A DNA stretch of 25,209 nucleotides from Clostridiales bacterium (GTDB lineage Bacteria; Bacillota; Clostridia; Oscillospirales; CAG-272): assembly GCA_003523225.1 (NCBI GenBank), contig DPGK01000014.1, positions 1 through 25,209 of the forward strand. The letters are read 5' to 3'. Under the pieces are notes generated by a model. It did no database searches and was not told the origin of the DNA. It saw nothing but the letters and a program-made list of their open reading frames with translations. The number at the start of each line of letters is the position of its first letter. The first letter of the stretch is position 1. The position numbers and the translations under genes are program-made. Shown in pieces: positions 14,295 to 22,699 of this stretch.

Positions 14295-16046
14295 ATGTTA
14301 AAACGTTTTATATCGTATTATAAACCTCATAAACTGATGTTTGCCGCGGATATGCTTGCCTCGCTTTTTATCTCCCTTATCGGCATGGTATATCCGATAG
14401 TCACCCGGCGGATGCTTAATGATCTTATCCCGAACCGCAAATTCCGCGCGGTGATTCTTGCCGGGCTTATCGTGCTCGGACTGTATCTTTTGCGCCTTGT
14501 GTTGCGGTATTTCGTGCAGTATTACGGTCACATGATAGGAACGGATATGCAGGCGCAGATGAGACGGGATATGTTCGCACATCTTCAGAAGCTTCCCTTT
14601 TCGTTCTTTGACGATCACGAAACGGGCAAAATAATGTCGCGCCTTACCAGCGACCTGTTTGACATCAGCGAGCTTGCCCACCACGGACCCGAAAACCTTA
14701 TTGTCAGCACCGTAATGATGATCGGCTCTTTTGTTTACCTTTGCATGATAAACATCTGGCTGACGCTGATAATATTCGTATGCGTTCCGGTTCTGCTTGC
14801 CGTTGCGATCTACTTCCGTACCAAAATGCGCGCGGCGTTTGCCGAGCGGCGCAAAAGCAATGCGGTGATAAACGCCGCAATTGAAAGCAGCGTATCCGGT
14901 ATCCGCGTGACCAAGGCTTTCACCAACTCGGAAAAGGAAATGGAAAAGTTTGAGGTAGGCAACAGACAGTTCGTTGACGCCTGCCGCAGCGCTTACCGGG
15001 CAATGGCGGCATTTCACTCCTCCTCCTCCTTCATCACCGATGTATTCAACGTGGTGATACTGATAGCGGGAGGGCTGTTCCTTTATGCCGGCAGGATAAA
15101 CTTTGCCGATTATTCCGCCTTTATCGTCTCGGTAAACCTGTTTATCTCCCCCATCAACACCCTTATCTCCTTCATGGAGTCATACCAGAACGGAGTCTCA
15201 GGCTTTGAGCGCTTCTGCGAGGTGATGGATATCGAGCCGGAGCGTGACTCTCCCGACGCGCACGACATCGGTCGCGCCCAAGGAGAGATAACCCTTGAAA
15301 ATGTTGAGTTCTCTTATTCCTCCGCAGACCCCGACGCCCCCTCAGCCGAGGTGCTTCACGGAGTGTCGCTTGAAGTCCCGCGCGGCAGTACGCTGGCGCT
15401 CGTCGGTCCCTCCGGCGGCGGAAAGACCACCATCTGCCACCTCATACCGCGCTTTTATCCGGTCAGCGGCGGAAAGATCAGTATTGACGGAACGGACATC
15501 TCCGACATAACGCTTGACTCTCTGCGCCGCAACATCGGAATAGTTCAGCAGGACGTTTTTCTGTTCAACGGCAGCATACGCGACAATATCCTTTACGGCA
15601 AGCTGGACGCCACCGACGCCGAGGTGGAGGAGGCGGCGCGCCGCGCCAACATACACGATTGGGTGATGACACTTGAGCACGGCTACGACACCGAGATAGG
15701 CGAGCGCGGAGTGCGCCTTTCAGGCGGTCAGAAGCAGCGCATAAGCATTGCCAGAGTGTTCCTTAAAAACCCGGCAATACTTATTCTTGACGAGGCGACC
15801 TCGGCTCTTGACAACACAACCGAGATACTTATCCAGCAGGCGCTCGATGAGCTTTGCCGCGGGCGGACCACCATTGTTGTGGCGCACCGGCTTTCCACCA
15901 TCCGGAATGCGGACATGATAGCCGTTATTTCGGACGGCAAAGTGACTGAGCAGGGTACGCATGACGAGCTGATGGAAAAGAACGGTCTTTACGCCGGTCT
16001 TTATCGCCTTCAGTTCAGGGACAACGCCTGCCCCGTAAACGCATAA
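14295..16046 (+). CDS. ABC transporter, fused permease/ATPase (exporter type)
   Basis: This is a 583-residue half-transporter that would work as a dimer in the membrane. Six membrane helices fill residues 10-310. The ATPase domain follows, with Walker A GPSGGGKTT (about 371-379), Q-loop IVQQD, signature LSGGQKQR (about 475-482), Walker B ILILDEATSALD (about 495-506) and H-loop AHRLST. The layout matches MsbA/LmrA-type exporters of lipids, drugs or peptides. No peptidase domain is present. The substrate is unknown. It is the last gene of the run begun at 10537 and is followed by a large palindrome. No partner half-transporter is adjacent, so it is probably homodimeric. Confidence 0.92.
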   Translation: MLKRFISYYKPHKLMFAADMLASLFISLIGMVYPIVTRRMLNDLIPNRKFRAVILAGLIVLGLYLLRLVLRYFVQYYGHMIGTDMQAQMRRDMFAHLQKLPFSFFDDHETGKIMSRLTSDLFDISELAHHGPENLIVSTVMMIGSFVYLCMINIWLTLIIFVCVPVLLAVAIYFRTKMRAAFAERRKSNAVINAAIESSVSGIRVTKAFTNSEKEMEKFEVGNRQFVDACRSAYRAMAAFHSSSSFITDVFNVVILIAGGLFLYAGRINFADYSAFIVSVNLFISPINTLISFMESYQNGVSGFERFCEVMDIEPERDSPDAHDIGRAQGEITLENVEFSYSSADPDAPSAEVLHGVSLEVPRGSTLALVGPSGGGKTTICHLIPRFYPVSGGKISIDGTDISDITLDSLRRNIGIVQQDVFLFNGSIRDNILYGKLDATDAEVEEAARRANIHDWVMTLEHGYDTEIGERGVRLSGGQKQRISIARVFLKNPAILILDEATSALDNTTEILIQQALDELCRGRTTIVVAHRLSTIRNADMIAVISDGKVTEQGTHDELMEKNGLYAGLYRLQFRDNACPVNA

Positions 16047-16054
16047 ATGCAATG

Positions 16055-16104
16055 ACCCCCACCCGGGCGCGTAACACAAATGTGTTCCACGCCCGGGTGG
16101 GGGT
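16055..16104. terminator. 50-nt palindrome between convergent genes, probable bidirectional terminator
   Basis: Two 24-nt arms (16055-16078 and 16081-16104) are complementary except at two positions and are separated by AA. The outer part is ACCCCCACCCGGGCG, the inner AACACA/TGTGTT. The ABC gene ends just before it and the mazF-like gene ends 37 nt after it on the other strand. There is no U-tract on either side, so a repeat element is an alternative to a terminator. Confidence 0.5.
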
Positions 16105-16140
16105 GCTTCGATTCCCGTCCGACTGTCGCAGTACGCGAGG

Positions 16141-16584
16141 TCACTGCGCTCCGGGATTATCCGCTACCGCTGCCGCCGCGGTATATGTCGGCTCGGTTGC
16201 CGGAAGCCCACCAAGCCCGAAGGAAACGGCAATGGCGGCATTGACCCGGTTCATAATTGCCTCATCAAGATGCCCCATACGCTCCTTGAGACGGCGCTTG
16301 TCAAGCGTGCGTATCTGCTCAAGCAGGATCACGGAATCCCGCGCAAGCCCCGCCTTTTCGGCGTATATATCAATATGAGTTGGCAAGTGTGTTTTGCCCA
16401 TGCGCGATGTGATAGCCGCGGCTATCACCGTCGGACTGTATCTGTTTCCGACGTCGTTCTGAATAATAAGCACCGGGCGCAGACCGCCCTGCTCAGACCC
16501 CACCACCGGCGACAGGTCGGCGTAAAAAATATCGCCTCTCCTTATGCCGCCCGAATATCCGTTACCGTAACTGTTACCGTTCAT
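16141..16584 (-). CDS. mazF: MazF/PemK-family endoribonuclease toxin
   Basis: The 147-residue protein contains a MazF fold: [21 protein letters not shown] (14-34) with the conserved Arg and Gly-rich turn, [12 protein letters not shown] in the core (about 58-60), and [13 protein letters not shown] (about 87-99). MazF enzymes cut single-stranded mRNA at short sequence motifs. It is longer than usual (about 115 aa) because of an Asn/Gly-rich N-terminal tail and an Ala-rich C-terminal tail. No antitoxin gene of normal size lies upstream on the minus strand: the 16585-16900 stretch has only frames shorter than 30 codons. Firmicute MazF-type genes are sometimes found without an adjacent antitoxin, so a distant partner is possible. 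A purine-rich GGCGAAAGCGGAAG precedes the start. Confidence 0.85.
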   Translation of the reverse strand: MNGNSYGNGYSGGIRRGDIFYADLSPVVGSEQGGLRPVLIIQNDVGNRYSPTVIAAAITSRMGKTHLPTHIDIYAEKAGLARDSVILLEQIRTLDKRRLKERMGHLDEAIMNRVNAAIAVSFGLGGLPATEPTYTAAAAVADNPGAQ

Positions 16585-16907
16585 CTTCCGCTTTCGCCTT
16601 TTCCATAAAGCTTATTTCACCGCGGCGTCGGGACTATGTACCTTCCCCGCACGTCTGCGGTGTCTCTACTGCTTTTATTCTTGCCGTCCGGGCGGCGGGC
16701 TAAACAGATTTTTCAAAAAAAGGGCACGGTATTTTATTCCTTGCCTGCCACGCCATCGCACCGGCTGCCTTCCCTTATCAGTTTATGTCGGATAATCGGA
16801 AGATGACAAGAGCAAGCGCTCCTCCAAAACACAGGGCGGATAAAACGGCATTCTGATTTTATATCAGGTATATCATTTTTGATAACTCAGCTATACAGAA
16901 AAAATCA
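16585..16907. other. Intergenic region between the divergent mazF-like and adhE genes
   Basis: I see no gene here on either strand. A small CCGCA-CGTC-TGCGG hairpin lies at 16647-16660. On the minus strand a stop-bounded stretch of about 26 codons reads like a hydrophobic helix (ending FRLSDIN) but has no start codon, so it may be a remnant or chance. Any mazF promoter should lie here, but none was convincing. Confidence 0.5.
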
Positions 16908-16936
16908 TTTACAATGACAAACGAATGTGTTATAAT
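16908..16936 (+). promoter_or_regulatory. Sigma-A promoter of adhE and the hydrogenase operon
   Basis: -35 TTTACA (16908-16913), a 17-nt spacer and a perfect -10 TATAAT (16931-16936). The expected transcription start is near 16943, leaving about 30 nt of leader with a GGGGG ribosome site before ATG 16974. It is the only clear promoter seen before the seven genes up to the right edge. Confidence 0.8.
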
Positions 16937-16944
16937 ATTAACAA
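16927..16944 (+). promoter_or_regulatory. Probable Rex (NADH-sensing repressor) operator over the adhE -10 box
   Basis: GTGTTATAATATTAACAA matches 12 of the 14 fixed positions of the clostridial Rex consensus as I recall it (TTGTTAA, four free bases, TTAACAA). The right half is perfect. It overlaps the -10 box and the predicted start point, a position where bound Rex would block RNA polymerase. Rex leaves DNA when NADH is high, and adhE is a classic target. No rex gene is in this window. Confidence 0.65.
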
Positions 16945-16973
16945 AGAAAAAATAAAGAAATCGGGGGACAAAC

Positions 16974-19688
16974 ATGGATACCACGGAAAGACAGATAATC
17001 GACGGTACTGAAGCGCTGGAAGCTGCAATAGCACGCGCGCGTGCCGCCGAACGGGAATTCTCCCTTTACACACAGGAAAAGGTAGACGCCATATTCAAAG
17101 CAGCCGCCATAGCTGCAAACATGGCGCGCGTACCGCTCGCAAAAATGGCGGTCGAGGAGACCGGTATGGGGGTGGTCGAGGACAAGGTCATCAAAAACAA
17201 TTACGCCGCCGAGTATATCTACAACGCCTACAAAAACACCAAGACCTGCGGCGTCATTGAGGAAGATCCGGCATACGGCATCAAAAAGATCGCCGAGCCG
17301 ATAGGTCTTGTCGCCGCCGTTATCCCTACAACAAACCCGACCTCCACGGCTATCTTCAAGTGCCTTATCGCGCTCAAGACCCGCAACGCCATCATTATCT
17401 CGCCTCACCCGCGTGCAAAGCGCTGCACGGCAGCCGCGGCAAAGATCGTACTCGACGCGGCAATAAAAGCCGGCGCGCCTGCCGACATCATCAACTGGAT
17501 AGACGTTCCCTCCCTTGAGATGACAAATATGCTGATGAAGGAGGCGGACATCATCCTTGCCACCGGCGGTCCCGGAATGGTCCGCGCGGCATACTCATCC
17601 GGCAAGCCCGCGCTCGGCGTCGGAGCCGGCAACACACCTGCGATCATTGACGACAGCGCCGACATCGTACTTGCTGTAAACTCAATTATCCACTCAAAGA
17701 CCTTTGACAACGGCATGATATGCGCCTCCGAGCAGTCCGTTATCGTGCTTGACAAGGTATACGACGCGGTGCGCGAGGAATTTGCCTCCCGCGGCTGCTA
17801 TTTCCTTGACCCGGACGAGACCGAAAAGGTCAGAAAGACCATACTCATCAACGGCGCGCTGAACGCAAAGATCGTCGGTCAGAAGGCGGCGACCATTGCC
17901 GCGCTGGCGGGAGTGAAGGTTCCCGCCGGAACCAAGATACTGATAGGTGAGGTGGAGTCCGTCGAGCTTTCCGAGGAATTTGCACACGAAAAACTATCGC
18001 CCGTGCTTGCCATGTACCGCGCTTCCGACATTGAGGACGCCTTCACAAAGGCAGAGCGCCTTGTCGCCGACGGCGGATACGGTCACACCTCCTCCATCTA
18101 TCTTGACCCGATAAAGGAAAAAGCCAAGCTCGCCGAATTTTCCGAGCGCATGAAGACCTGCCGCATACTCGTCAACACCCCGTCCTCTCAGGGCGGCATC
18201 GGCGACCTTTACAACTTCAAGCTCGCCCCCTCGCTGACGCTGGGCTGCGGCTCATGGGGCGGAAACTCGGTTTCCGAAAACGTCGGCGTTAAGCACCTTA
18301 TAAATATAAAGACCGTTGCAGAAAGAAGGGAAAATATGCTCTGGTTCCGCACACCCGAAAAGATCTACATCAAAAAAGGCTGCCTGCCGGTAGCACTTGA
18401 CGAGCTTGGCACTGTGATGGGCAAAAAGAGAGCCTTCGTGGTGACCGACTCCTTCCTCTACAACAACGGCTACACCAAGCCCATCACCGACAAGCTGGAC
18501 TCAATGGGAATCGCCCATGCCTCCTTCTTCAATGTTGCTCCCGACCCCACTCTTGCCTGCGCCAAGGAGGGTGCGGCTCAGATGACAGCCTTTGCCCCCG
18601 ACGTTATCATAGCCCTCGGCGGCGGCTCGGCTATGGACGCCGCAAAGATAATGTGGGTAATGTACGAGCATCCGGAGGTTGACTTTGCCGATATGGCAAT
18701 GCGCTTCATAGATATCCGCAAGCGCGTCTATACCTTCCCGAAGATGGGAGAAAAAGCATATTTCGTCGCCATTCCCACCTCCGCCGGAACGGGCTCGGAG
18801 GTAACTCCCTTTGCCGTTATCACCGATGAGCAGACCGGCGTGAAATATCCGCTTGCCGACTATGAGCTGCTGCCCGACATGGCGATAATAGACACCGACT
18901 TCCATATGTCGGCTCCCCGCGGTCTTACCGCCGCCTCCGGGATCGACGCGGTATCCCATGCCCTGGAAGCCTATGCCTCGGTCATGGCGACCGATTACAC
19001 CGACGGTCTGGCGCTTCAGGCTCTCAAGGTGATATTCAAATATCTCCCCCGCGCCTACGACAACGGTCAGACCGACGTCGAAGCGCGTGAGAAAATGGCA
19101 AACGCCGCCACAATGGCGGGCATGGCATTCGCCAACGCCTTCCTCGGCGTCTGCCACTCGATGGCTCACAAGCTGGGCGCCTTCCACCACCTGCCTCACG
19201 GAGTTGCAAATGCGCTGATGCTTGAGGAGGTGCTGCGCTTCAATGCCAGCGAAACCCCGGTCAAGATGGGCACCTTCTCACAGTACGACCACCCGCACGC
19301 ACTTGCCCGCTATGCCGAAATCGCCGACGCGCTGGGTCTTGAGGGCAGGACCGATCCCGAAAAGCTCGAAAGCCTTATTGCCGCCGTCAATGCTCTCAAG
19401 GAGCGCGTGGGTATCAAGAAGACGATACGCGACTATGGCGTGGATGAGGCAGACTTCCTTGCCCGCCTTGACGATATGACCGAGCAGGCGTTTGACGACC
19501 AGTGCACCGGAGCGAACCCGCGTTACCCGCTCATGAGCGAGATAAAGCAGATGTATCTTAACGCCTACTACGGCAAGGAGCATTTTTCCGACCCCGAAAT
19601 GCCCCGCCCCGCCGCCTCTCTCTCTGACAACGACGCTGACGCCGCAAAGACTGCCTTCCGGACGGTCGGCACAAGATCCGGTATATAA
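16974..19688 (+). CDS. adhE: Bifunctional acetaldehyde-CoA/alcohol dehydrogenase AdhE
   Basis: The 904-residue fusion reduces acetyl-CoA to acetaldehyde and then to ethanol, oxidising two NADH. It usually assembles into cytosolic filaments (spirosomes). The N-terminal aldehyde dehydrogenase (about 1-440) has its catalytic Cys250 in NGMICASEQ. The C-terminal iron-dependent alcohol dehydrogenase (about 455-870) shows GGGSAMDAAK (about 548-557), GTGSEVTPFAV, GIDAVSHALEAY and GVCHSMAHKLGAFHHLPHG, which supply the Asp and His metal ligands. Length and order are typical. It is the first gene after the Rex-overlapped promoter. The next gene starts 20 nt after its stop, so ethanol formation and the hydrogenase genes are probably expressed together. 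Confidence 0.97.
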   Translation: MDTTERQIIDGTEALEAAIARARAAEREFSLYTQEKVDAIFKAAAIAANMARVPLAKMAVEETGMGVVEDKVIKNNYAAEYIYNAYKNTKTCGVIEEDPAYGIKKIAEPIGLVAAVIPTTNPTSTAIFKCLIALKTRNAIIISPHPRAKRCTAAAAKIVLDAAIKAGAPADIINWIDVPSLEMTNMLMKEADIILATGGPGMVRAAYSSGKPALGVGAGNTPAIIDDSADIVLAVNSIIHSKTFDNGMICASEQSVIVLDKVYDAVREEFASRGCYFLDPDETEKVRKTILINGALNAKIVGQKAATIAALAGVKVPAGTKILIGEVESVELSEEFAHEKLSPVLAMYRASDIEDAFTKAERLVADGGYGHTSSIYLDPIKEKAKLAEFSERMKTCRILVNTPSSQGGIGDLYNFKLAPSLTLGCGSWGGNSVSENVGVKHLINIKTVAERRENMLWFRTPEKIYIKKGCLPVALDELGTVMGKKRAFVVTDSFLYNNGYTKPITDKLDSMGIAHASFFNVAPDPTLACAKEGAAQMTAFAPDVIIALGGGSAMDAAKIMWVMYEHPEVDFADMAMRFIDIRKRVYTFPKMGEKAYFVAIPTSAGTGSEVTPFAVITDEQTGVKYPLADYELLPDMAIIDTDFHMSAPRGLTAASGIDAVSHALEAYASVMATDYTDGLALQALKVIFKYLPRAYDNGQTDVEAREKMANAATMAGMAFANAFLGVCHSMAHKLGAFHHLPHGVANALMLEEVLRFNASETPVKMGTFSQYDHPHALARYAEIADALGLEGRTDPEKLESLIAAVNALKERVGIKKTIRDYGVDEADFLARLDDMTEQAFDDQCTGANPRYPLMSEIKQMYLNAYYGKEHFSDPEMPRPAASLSDNDADAAKTAFRTVGTRSGI

Positions 19689-19708
19689 ATTAATAAAGGA
19701 GAAAGGTC

Positions 19709-20458
19709 ATGAAGCTTGACAGAATAATTGCGGTAAGAAATAACAAAACCGTCTACCGCGACGGCGACCTCTGCATGAAGGTATTCGACGAAAGCTATTC
19801 CAAGGCAGACGTACTCAACGAGGCGCTGAATCAGGCGCGCGTTGAGGAAACGGGGCTCAATATCCCCAAGATCCACGAGGTGACCGTCATCGGCGGAAAG
19901 TGGACCATCGTATCCGATTTCATAAAGGGCAAGACCCTTGCCGAGCTGATGCGTGAAAACCCGGATAAAAAAGAGGAATACCTCCGCTCCTTTGTCGCCC
20001 TGCAGCTTGAAATGCACGGAAAGGTCTGCCCTGAGCTTAACAAGCTCAAGGACAAGATGAACCGCAAGATAAGCCAGACGGACTTTGACGCCACGACAAG
20101 GTACGATCTTCACACCCGTCTTGACGCCATGCCCCGGCACTCAAAGCTCTGCCACGGCGATTTCAACCCCTCAAATATCATAATCTCCGAATCGGGTGCT
20201 CCCTATATCATCGACTGGTCACACGCCACTCAGGGCAACGCCTCGGCGGACGCCGCACGCACCTATCTGCTTTTCTGGCTGAAGGGTGATATCACCGGAG
20301 CTGACCGCTACCTCAGCCTGTTCTGCGAAATGAGCGGAACGGAAAAGCAGTACGTTCAGAAATGGATGCCCATCGTAGCCGCCTCTCAGTCGGTAAAGGG
20401 CAACGAAAAGGAACGCGAATTCCTGCATTCATGGGTCAATGTAGTTGACTACGACTGA
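19709..20458 (+). CDS. Aminoglycoside-phosphotransferase-family kinase (substrate unknown)
   Basis: This is a 249-residue kinase-fold protein of the APH/choline-kinase group. ATP-site Lys24 is in LCMKVF, and a glutamate-bearing helix follows (NEALNQARVEE). The catalytic loop is CHGDFNPSN (148-156, Asp151 and Asn156), and the metal-binding Asp169 is in YIIDWSHAT. It phosphorylates a small molecule or a protein. Nothing in the sequence suggests drug resistance. AAGGAG precedes the start, 20 nt after adhE. It sits in the hydrogenase operon three genes before a SpoIIE-type phosphatase, so an opposing kinase/phosphatase pair is conceivable, though unproven. Confidence 0.85.
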   Translation: MKLDRIIAVRNNKTVYRDGDLCMKVFDESYSKADVLNEALNQARVEETGLNIPKIHEVTVIGGKWTIVSDFIKGKTLAELMRENPDKKEEYLRSFVALQLEMHGKVCPELNKLKDKMNRKISQTDFDATTRYDLHTRLDAMPRHSKLCHGDFNPSNIIISESGAPYIIDWSHATQGNASADAARTYLLFWLKGDITGADRYLSLFCEMSGTEKQYVQKWMPIVAASQSVKGNEKEREFLHSWVNVVDYD

Positions 20459-20496
20459 TAAAAAATAATATTCTGAAAGGCAAGGTTAAGATAATC

Positions 20497-20739
20497 ATGA
20501 AAATTACCGTTTGTATAGGCTCCTCCTGCCACATCAAAGGCTCACGTCAGGTAGTTGAGCAGCTTCAGTATCTCATCAAAAAGAACGATCTCGGCGACAA
20601 GGTAGAGCTTGGCGGCACCTTCTGCATGGGTAAATGTCAGATGGGCGTCTGCGTGACCGTGGACGACGAATTTTATTCGGTAAGTCCCGAAACAGTGGAT
20701 GAATTCTTCAACGACACAGTTATGCCGCGGCTTGCTTAA
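20497..20739 (+). CDS. Thioredoxin-like [2Fe-2S] ferredoxin (NuoE/HydC-like), copy 1
   Basis: The 80-residue protein is the isolated iron-sulfur part of the NuoE family. Cys6 and Cys11 (CIGSSC) and Cys43 and Cys47 (FCMGKC) are spaced as the four [2Fe-2S] ligands, with an extra Cys52. Such small ferredoxins pass electrons or signal redox state in the cytoplasm. The full HydC/NuoE helical N-terminus is absent. It begins 38 nt after the kinase (AAGGCAAGG upstream) and is followed 14 nt later by a second copy. The match with hydrogenase genes downstream suggests it serves HydS or HydA. Confidence 0.87.
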   Translation: MKITVCIGSSCHIKGSRQVVEQLQYLIKKNDLGDKVELGGTFCMGKCQMGVCVTVDDEFYSVSPETVDEFFNDTVMPRLA

Positions 20740-20753
20740 GGACAAATCTCAAA

Positions 20754-21023
20754 ATGGTCATAGTTCAGATATGCGTCGGCAGCTCCTGCTACCTCAAAGG
20801 CTCGTCCGACATAGTAAAGCTTATGCAGGAAAACATCGCTTCGGAGAAGCTCGAGGACGATATAGCGCTGACCGGCAGCTTTTGCACCGGCAAGTGCAAC
20901 CGGATCGGAGTCACGGTCACGGTCAATGATGAAATAGTCACCGGCGTCACCCGTGAAAATTTCCGTGAATTCTGGAACGACAAAATAATGAGCGCCGTGC
21001 GCGCCGACAGGGGGAATGTGTGA
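20754..21023 (+). CDS. Thioredoxin-like [2Fe-2S] ferredoxin (NuoE/HydC-like), copy 2
   Basis: The 89-residue protein is a diverged paralogue of the preceding gene. Cysteines 7, 12, 44 and 48 (CVGSSC and FCTGKC) keep the [2Fe-2S] spacing, while the extra Cys of copy 1 is replaced. An AAGGA site overlaps the previous stop codon. Its TGA overlaps the ATG of the sensory hydrogenase by one base, so translation of the two is probably coupled. This implies a fixed stoichiometry or direct contact between this ferredoxin and HydS. Confidence 0.87.
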   Translation: MVIVQICVGSSCYLKGSSDIVKLMQENIASEKLEDDIALTGSFCTGKCNRIGVTVTVNDEIVTGVTRENFREFWNDKIMSAVRADRGNV

Positions 21024-22699
21024 TGTCAGTCTGCCTGACGCTGAAAAAATCCAACTGTAAGAACTGCTACAAGTGCATACGCCACTGCCCGGTAAAATCC
21101 ATCCGCTTTTCGGGCAATCAGGCGCATATTATTCCCGAGGAATGCATCCTTTGCGGACAGTGCTTCGTCGTCTGCCCGCAGGGTGCCAAGGAGATAGTCA
21201 GTGACCTTGAAAAGGTCAAGGTCATGCTCCAGTCCGGTTCTCCGGTCTATGTAAGCCTTGCGCCCTCCTTTATCGCAAACTACGACGGCACGGGGATCGA
21301 AGCCATGCGCGACGCGCTGAAAAAGCTGGGCTTTGCCGATGTCGAGGAGACCGCGATCGGCGCGACGATAGTCAAGACGGAGTACGAAAGAATGCTTTCG
21401 GAGCAGAACCGGGATATCGTGATATCCTCCTGCTGTCACTCTATCAATCTGCTTATCCAGAAGTATTTCCCCGCCGAGCTACCCTACCTTGCGGATGTAC
21501 TTTCGCCTATGGCGGCTCACTGCGCCGATATCAAAAAGCGTCACCCGAATGCAAAAACCGTATTTATCGGTCCCTGCGTTGCCAAAAAAGACGAGGCAGA
21601 CAAGAGCGGCGGCTTAGTTGACGCGGTGCTGACCTTTGAGGAGCTGACAAATTGGTTTAACGAGGCAAAGATCACTCCCGAACAGCGCACCGACTCCGAC
21701 GATCACAGCCGCGCCCGCTTCTTCCCCACTGCGGGCGGCATACTCAAGACGATGAACCGGAAAATGACCGGATACACCTACCTTGCCGTTGACGGCACCG
21801 AAAACTGCATCGCCGCACTGCGCGACATTGAAAGCGGAAGCATTCACCGCTGCTTTATTGAAATGTCCGCCTGCGCCGGAAGCTGCATCGACGGTCCGGT
21901 AATGGAAAAGTATCACCGCACTCCAGTCAAGGGCTACATGTCGGTGGCAAACTACGCCGGCAGACAGCAGTTTATTGTCGATCAGCCCGACCCGCTTGAA
22001 ATACACAAGGTGTTCCCGCCCCTTACCGGCACAGCGCCTATGCCGTCGGAGCATGAGATAGCCGAGATACTTAAGAAAATGGGCAAGAACCGCCCGGAGG
22101 ATGAGCTTAACTGCGGCTCCTGCGGCTATAACACCTGCCGCGAAAAGGCAATAGCCATATATCAGGGCAAAGCGGAGATATCCATGTGCCTGCCCTATCT
22201 CAAGGATAAAGCCGAGAGCTTTTCGGACAGCATCGTCAGCAACACTCCGAACGGACTTATCGTGCTCAACGAAAGCCTTGAGGTCCAGCAGATAAATGCA
22301 GCCGCGCGCCGCATCATGAACATCCGCTCCGCCTCCGACGTACTGGGAGATCAGGTCGTGAGGATACTTGACCCTGATATATTCATGCGGGTGCTTTCCA
22401 CAAAACGCGCCGTGCGCAATGAACGGACGTATCTTGCTGAGTACCAGAAGTACGTCGAGCAGACCGTAGTTTATGACCAGGCAAACAACCTGCTCATAGG
22501 CATCATGCGCGATGTTACCGACGAGGAGAACGAAAGAGAAAAGAAGGAAAGCATCAGCCGCCAGACCGTCGAGATAGCCGACAAGGTGGTGGATAAGCAG
22601 ATGCGCATCGTTCAGGAGATCGCCTCCCTGCTCGGTGAAACGGCTGCCGAGACCAAGATAGCGCTGACAAAGCTGAAGGAGTCCATTACCGATGAATGA
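21023..22699 (+). CDS. hydS: Sensory [FeFe] hydrogenase, HydS type, with Fe-S and PAS domains
   Basis: The 558-residue protein has five parts in order. Two [4Fe-4S] clusters come first (Cys12/15/18/22 and Cys41/44/47/51). An H-cluster domain spans about 75-315, with L1 SSCCHS (Cys137/138), L2 GPCVAKKDE (Cys185) and L3 EMSACAGSCIDGP (Cys284/288). An Fe-S domain of PF04060 type follows, with Cys364/367/372/389. Then come a PAS domain (about 400-500) and a coiled coil (about 500-558). All four H-cluster cysteines are kept, but L1 has His where catalytic enzymes have Pro, and L3 is altered. This matches group C putative H2-sensing hydrogenases. ATG 21023 (AGGGGG upstream, TGATG overlap) is preferred to GTG 21020. 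The phosphatase gene overlaps its end by 8 nt. Confidence 0.88.
   Translation: MSVCLTLKKSNCKNCYKCIRHCPVKSIRFSGNQAHIIPEECILCGQCFVVCPQGAKEIVSDLEKVKVMLQSGSPVYVSLAPSFIANYDGTGIEAMRDALKKLGFADVEETAIGATIVKTEYERMLSEQNRDIVISSCCHSINLLIQKYFPAELPYLADVLSPMAAHCADIKKRHPNAKTVFIGPCVAKKDEADKSGGLVDAVLTFEELTNWFNEAKITPEQRTDSDDHSRARFFPTAGGILKTMNRKMTGYTYLAVDGTENCIAALRDIESGSIHRCFIEMSACAGSCIDGPVMEKYHRTPVKGYMSVANYAGRQQFIVDQPDPLEIHKVFPPLTGTAPMPSEHEIAEILKKMGKNRPEDELNCGSCGYNTCREKAIAIYQGKAEISMCLPYLKDKAESFSDSIVSNTPNGLIVLNESLEVQQINAAARRIMNIRSASDVLGDQVVRILDPDIFMRVLSTKRAVRNERTYLAEYQKYVEQTVVYDQANNLLIGIMRDVTDEENEREKKESISRQTVEIADKVVDKQMRIVQEIASLLGETAAETKIALTKLKESITDE

Noticed and set aside
16098..16120. TTCGATTCCCG sequence resembling a tRNA T-arm
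   Set aside because: The flanking bases do not form the five-pair T-stem and no anticodon or acceptor stem is found nearby. It follows the long palindrome by chance.
16800..16880. Minus-strand hydrophobic stretch of about 26 codons (ends FRLSDIN)
   Set aside because: No start codon between bounding stops and no ribosome site. At most a remnant of a membrane protein, not callable as a gene.
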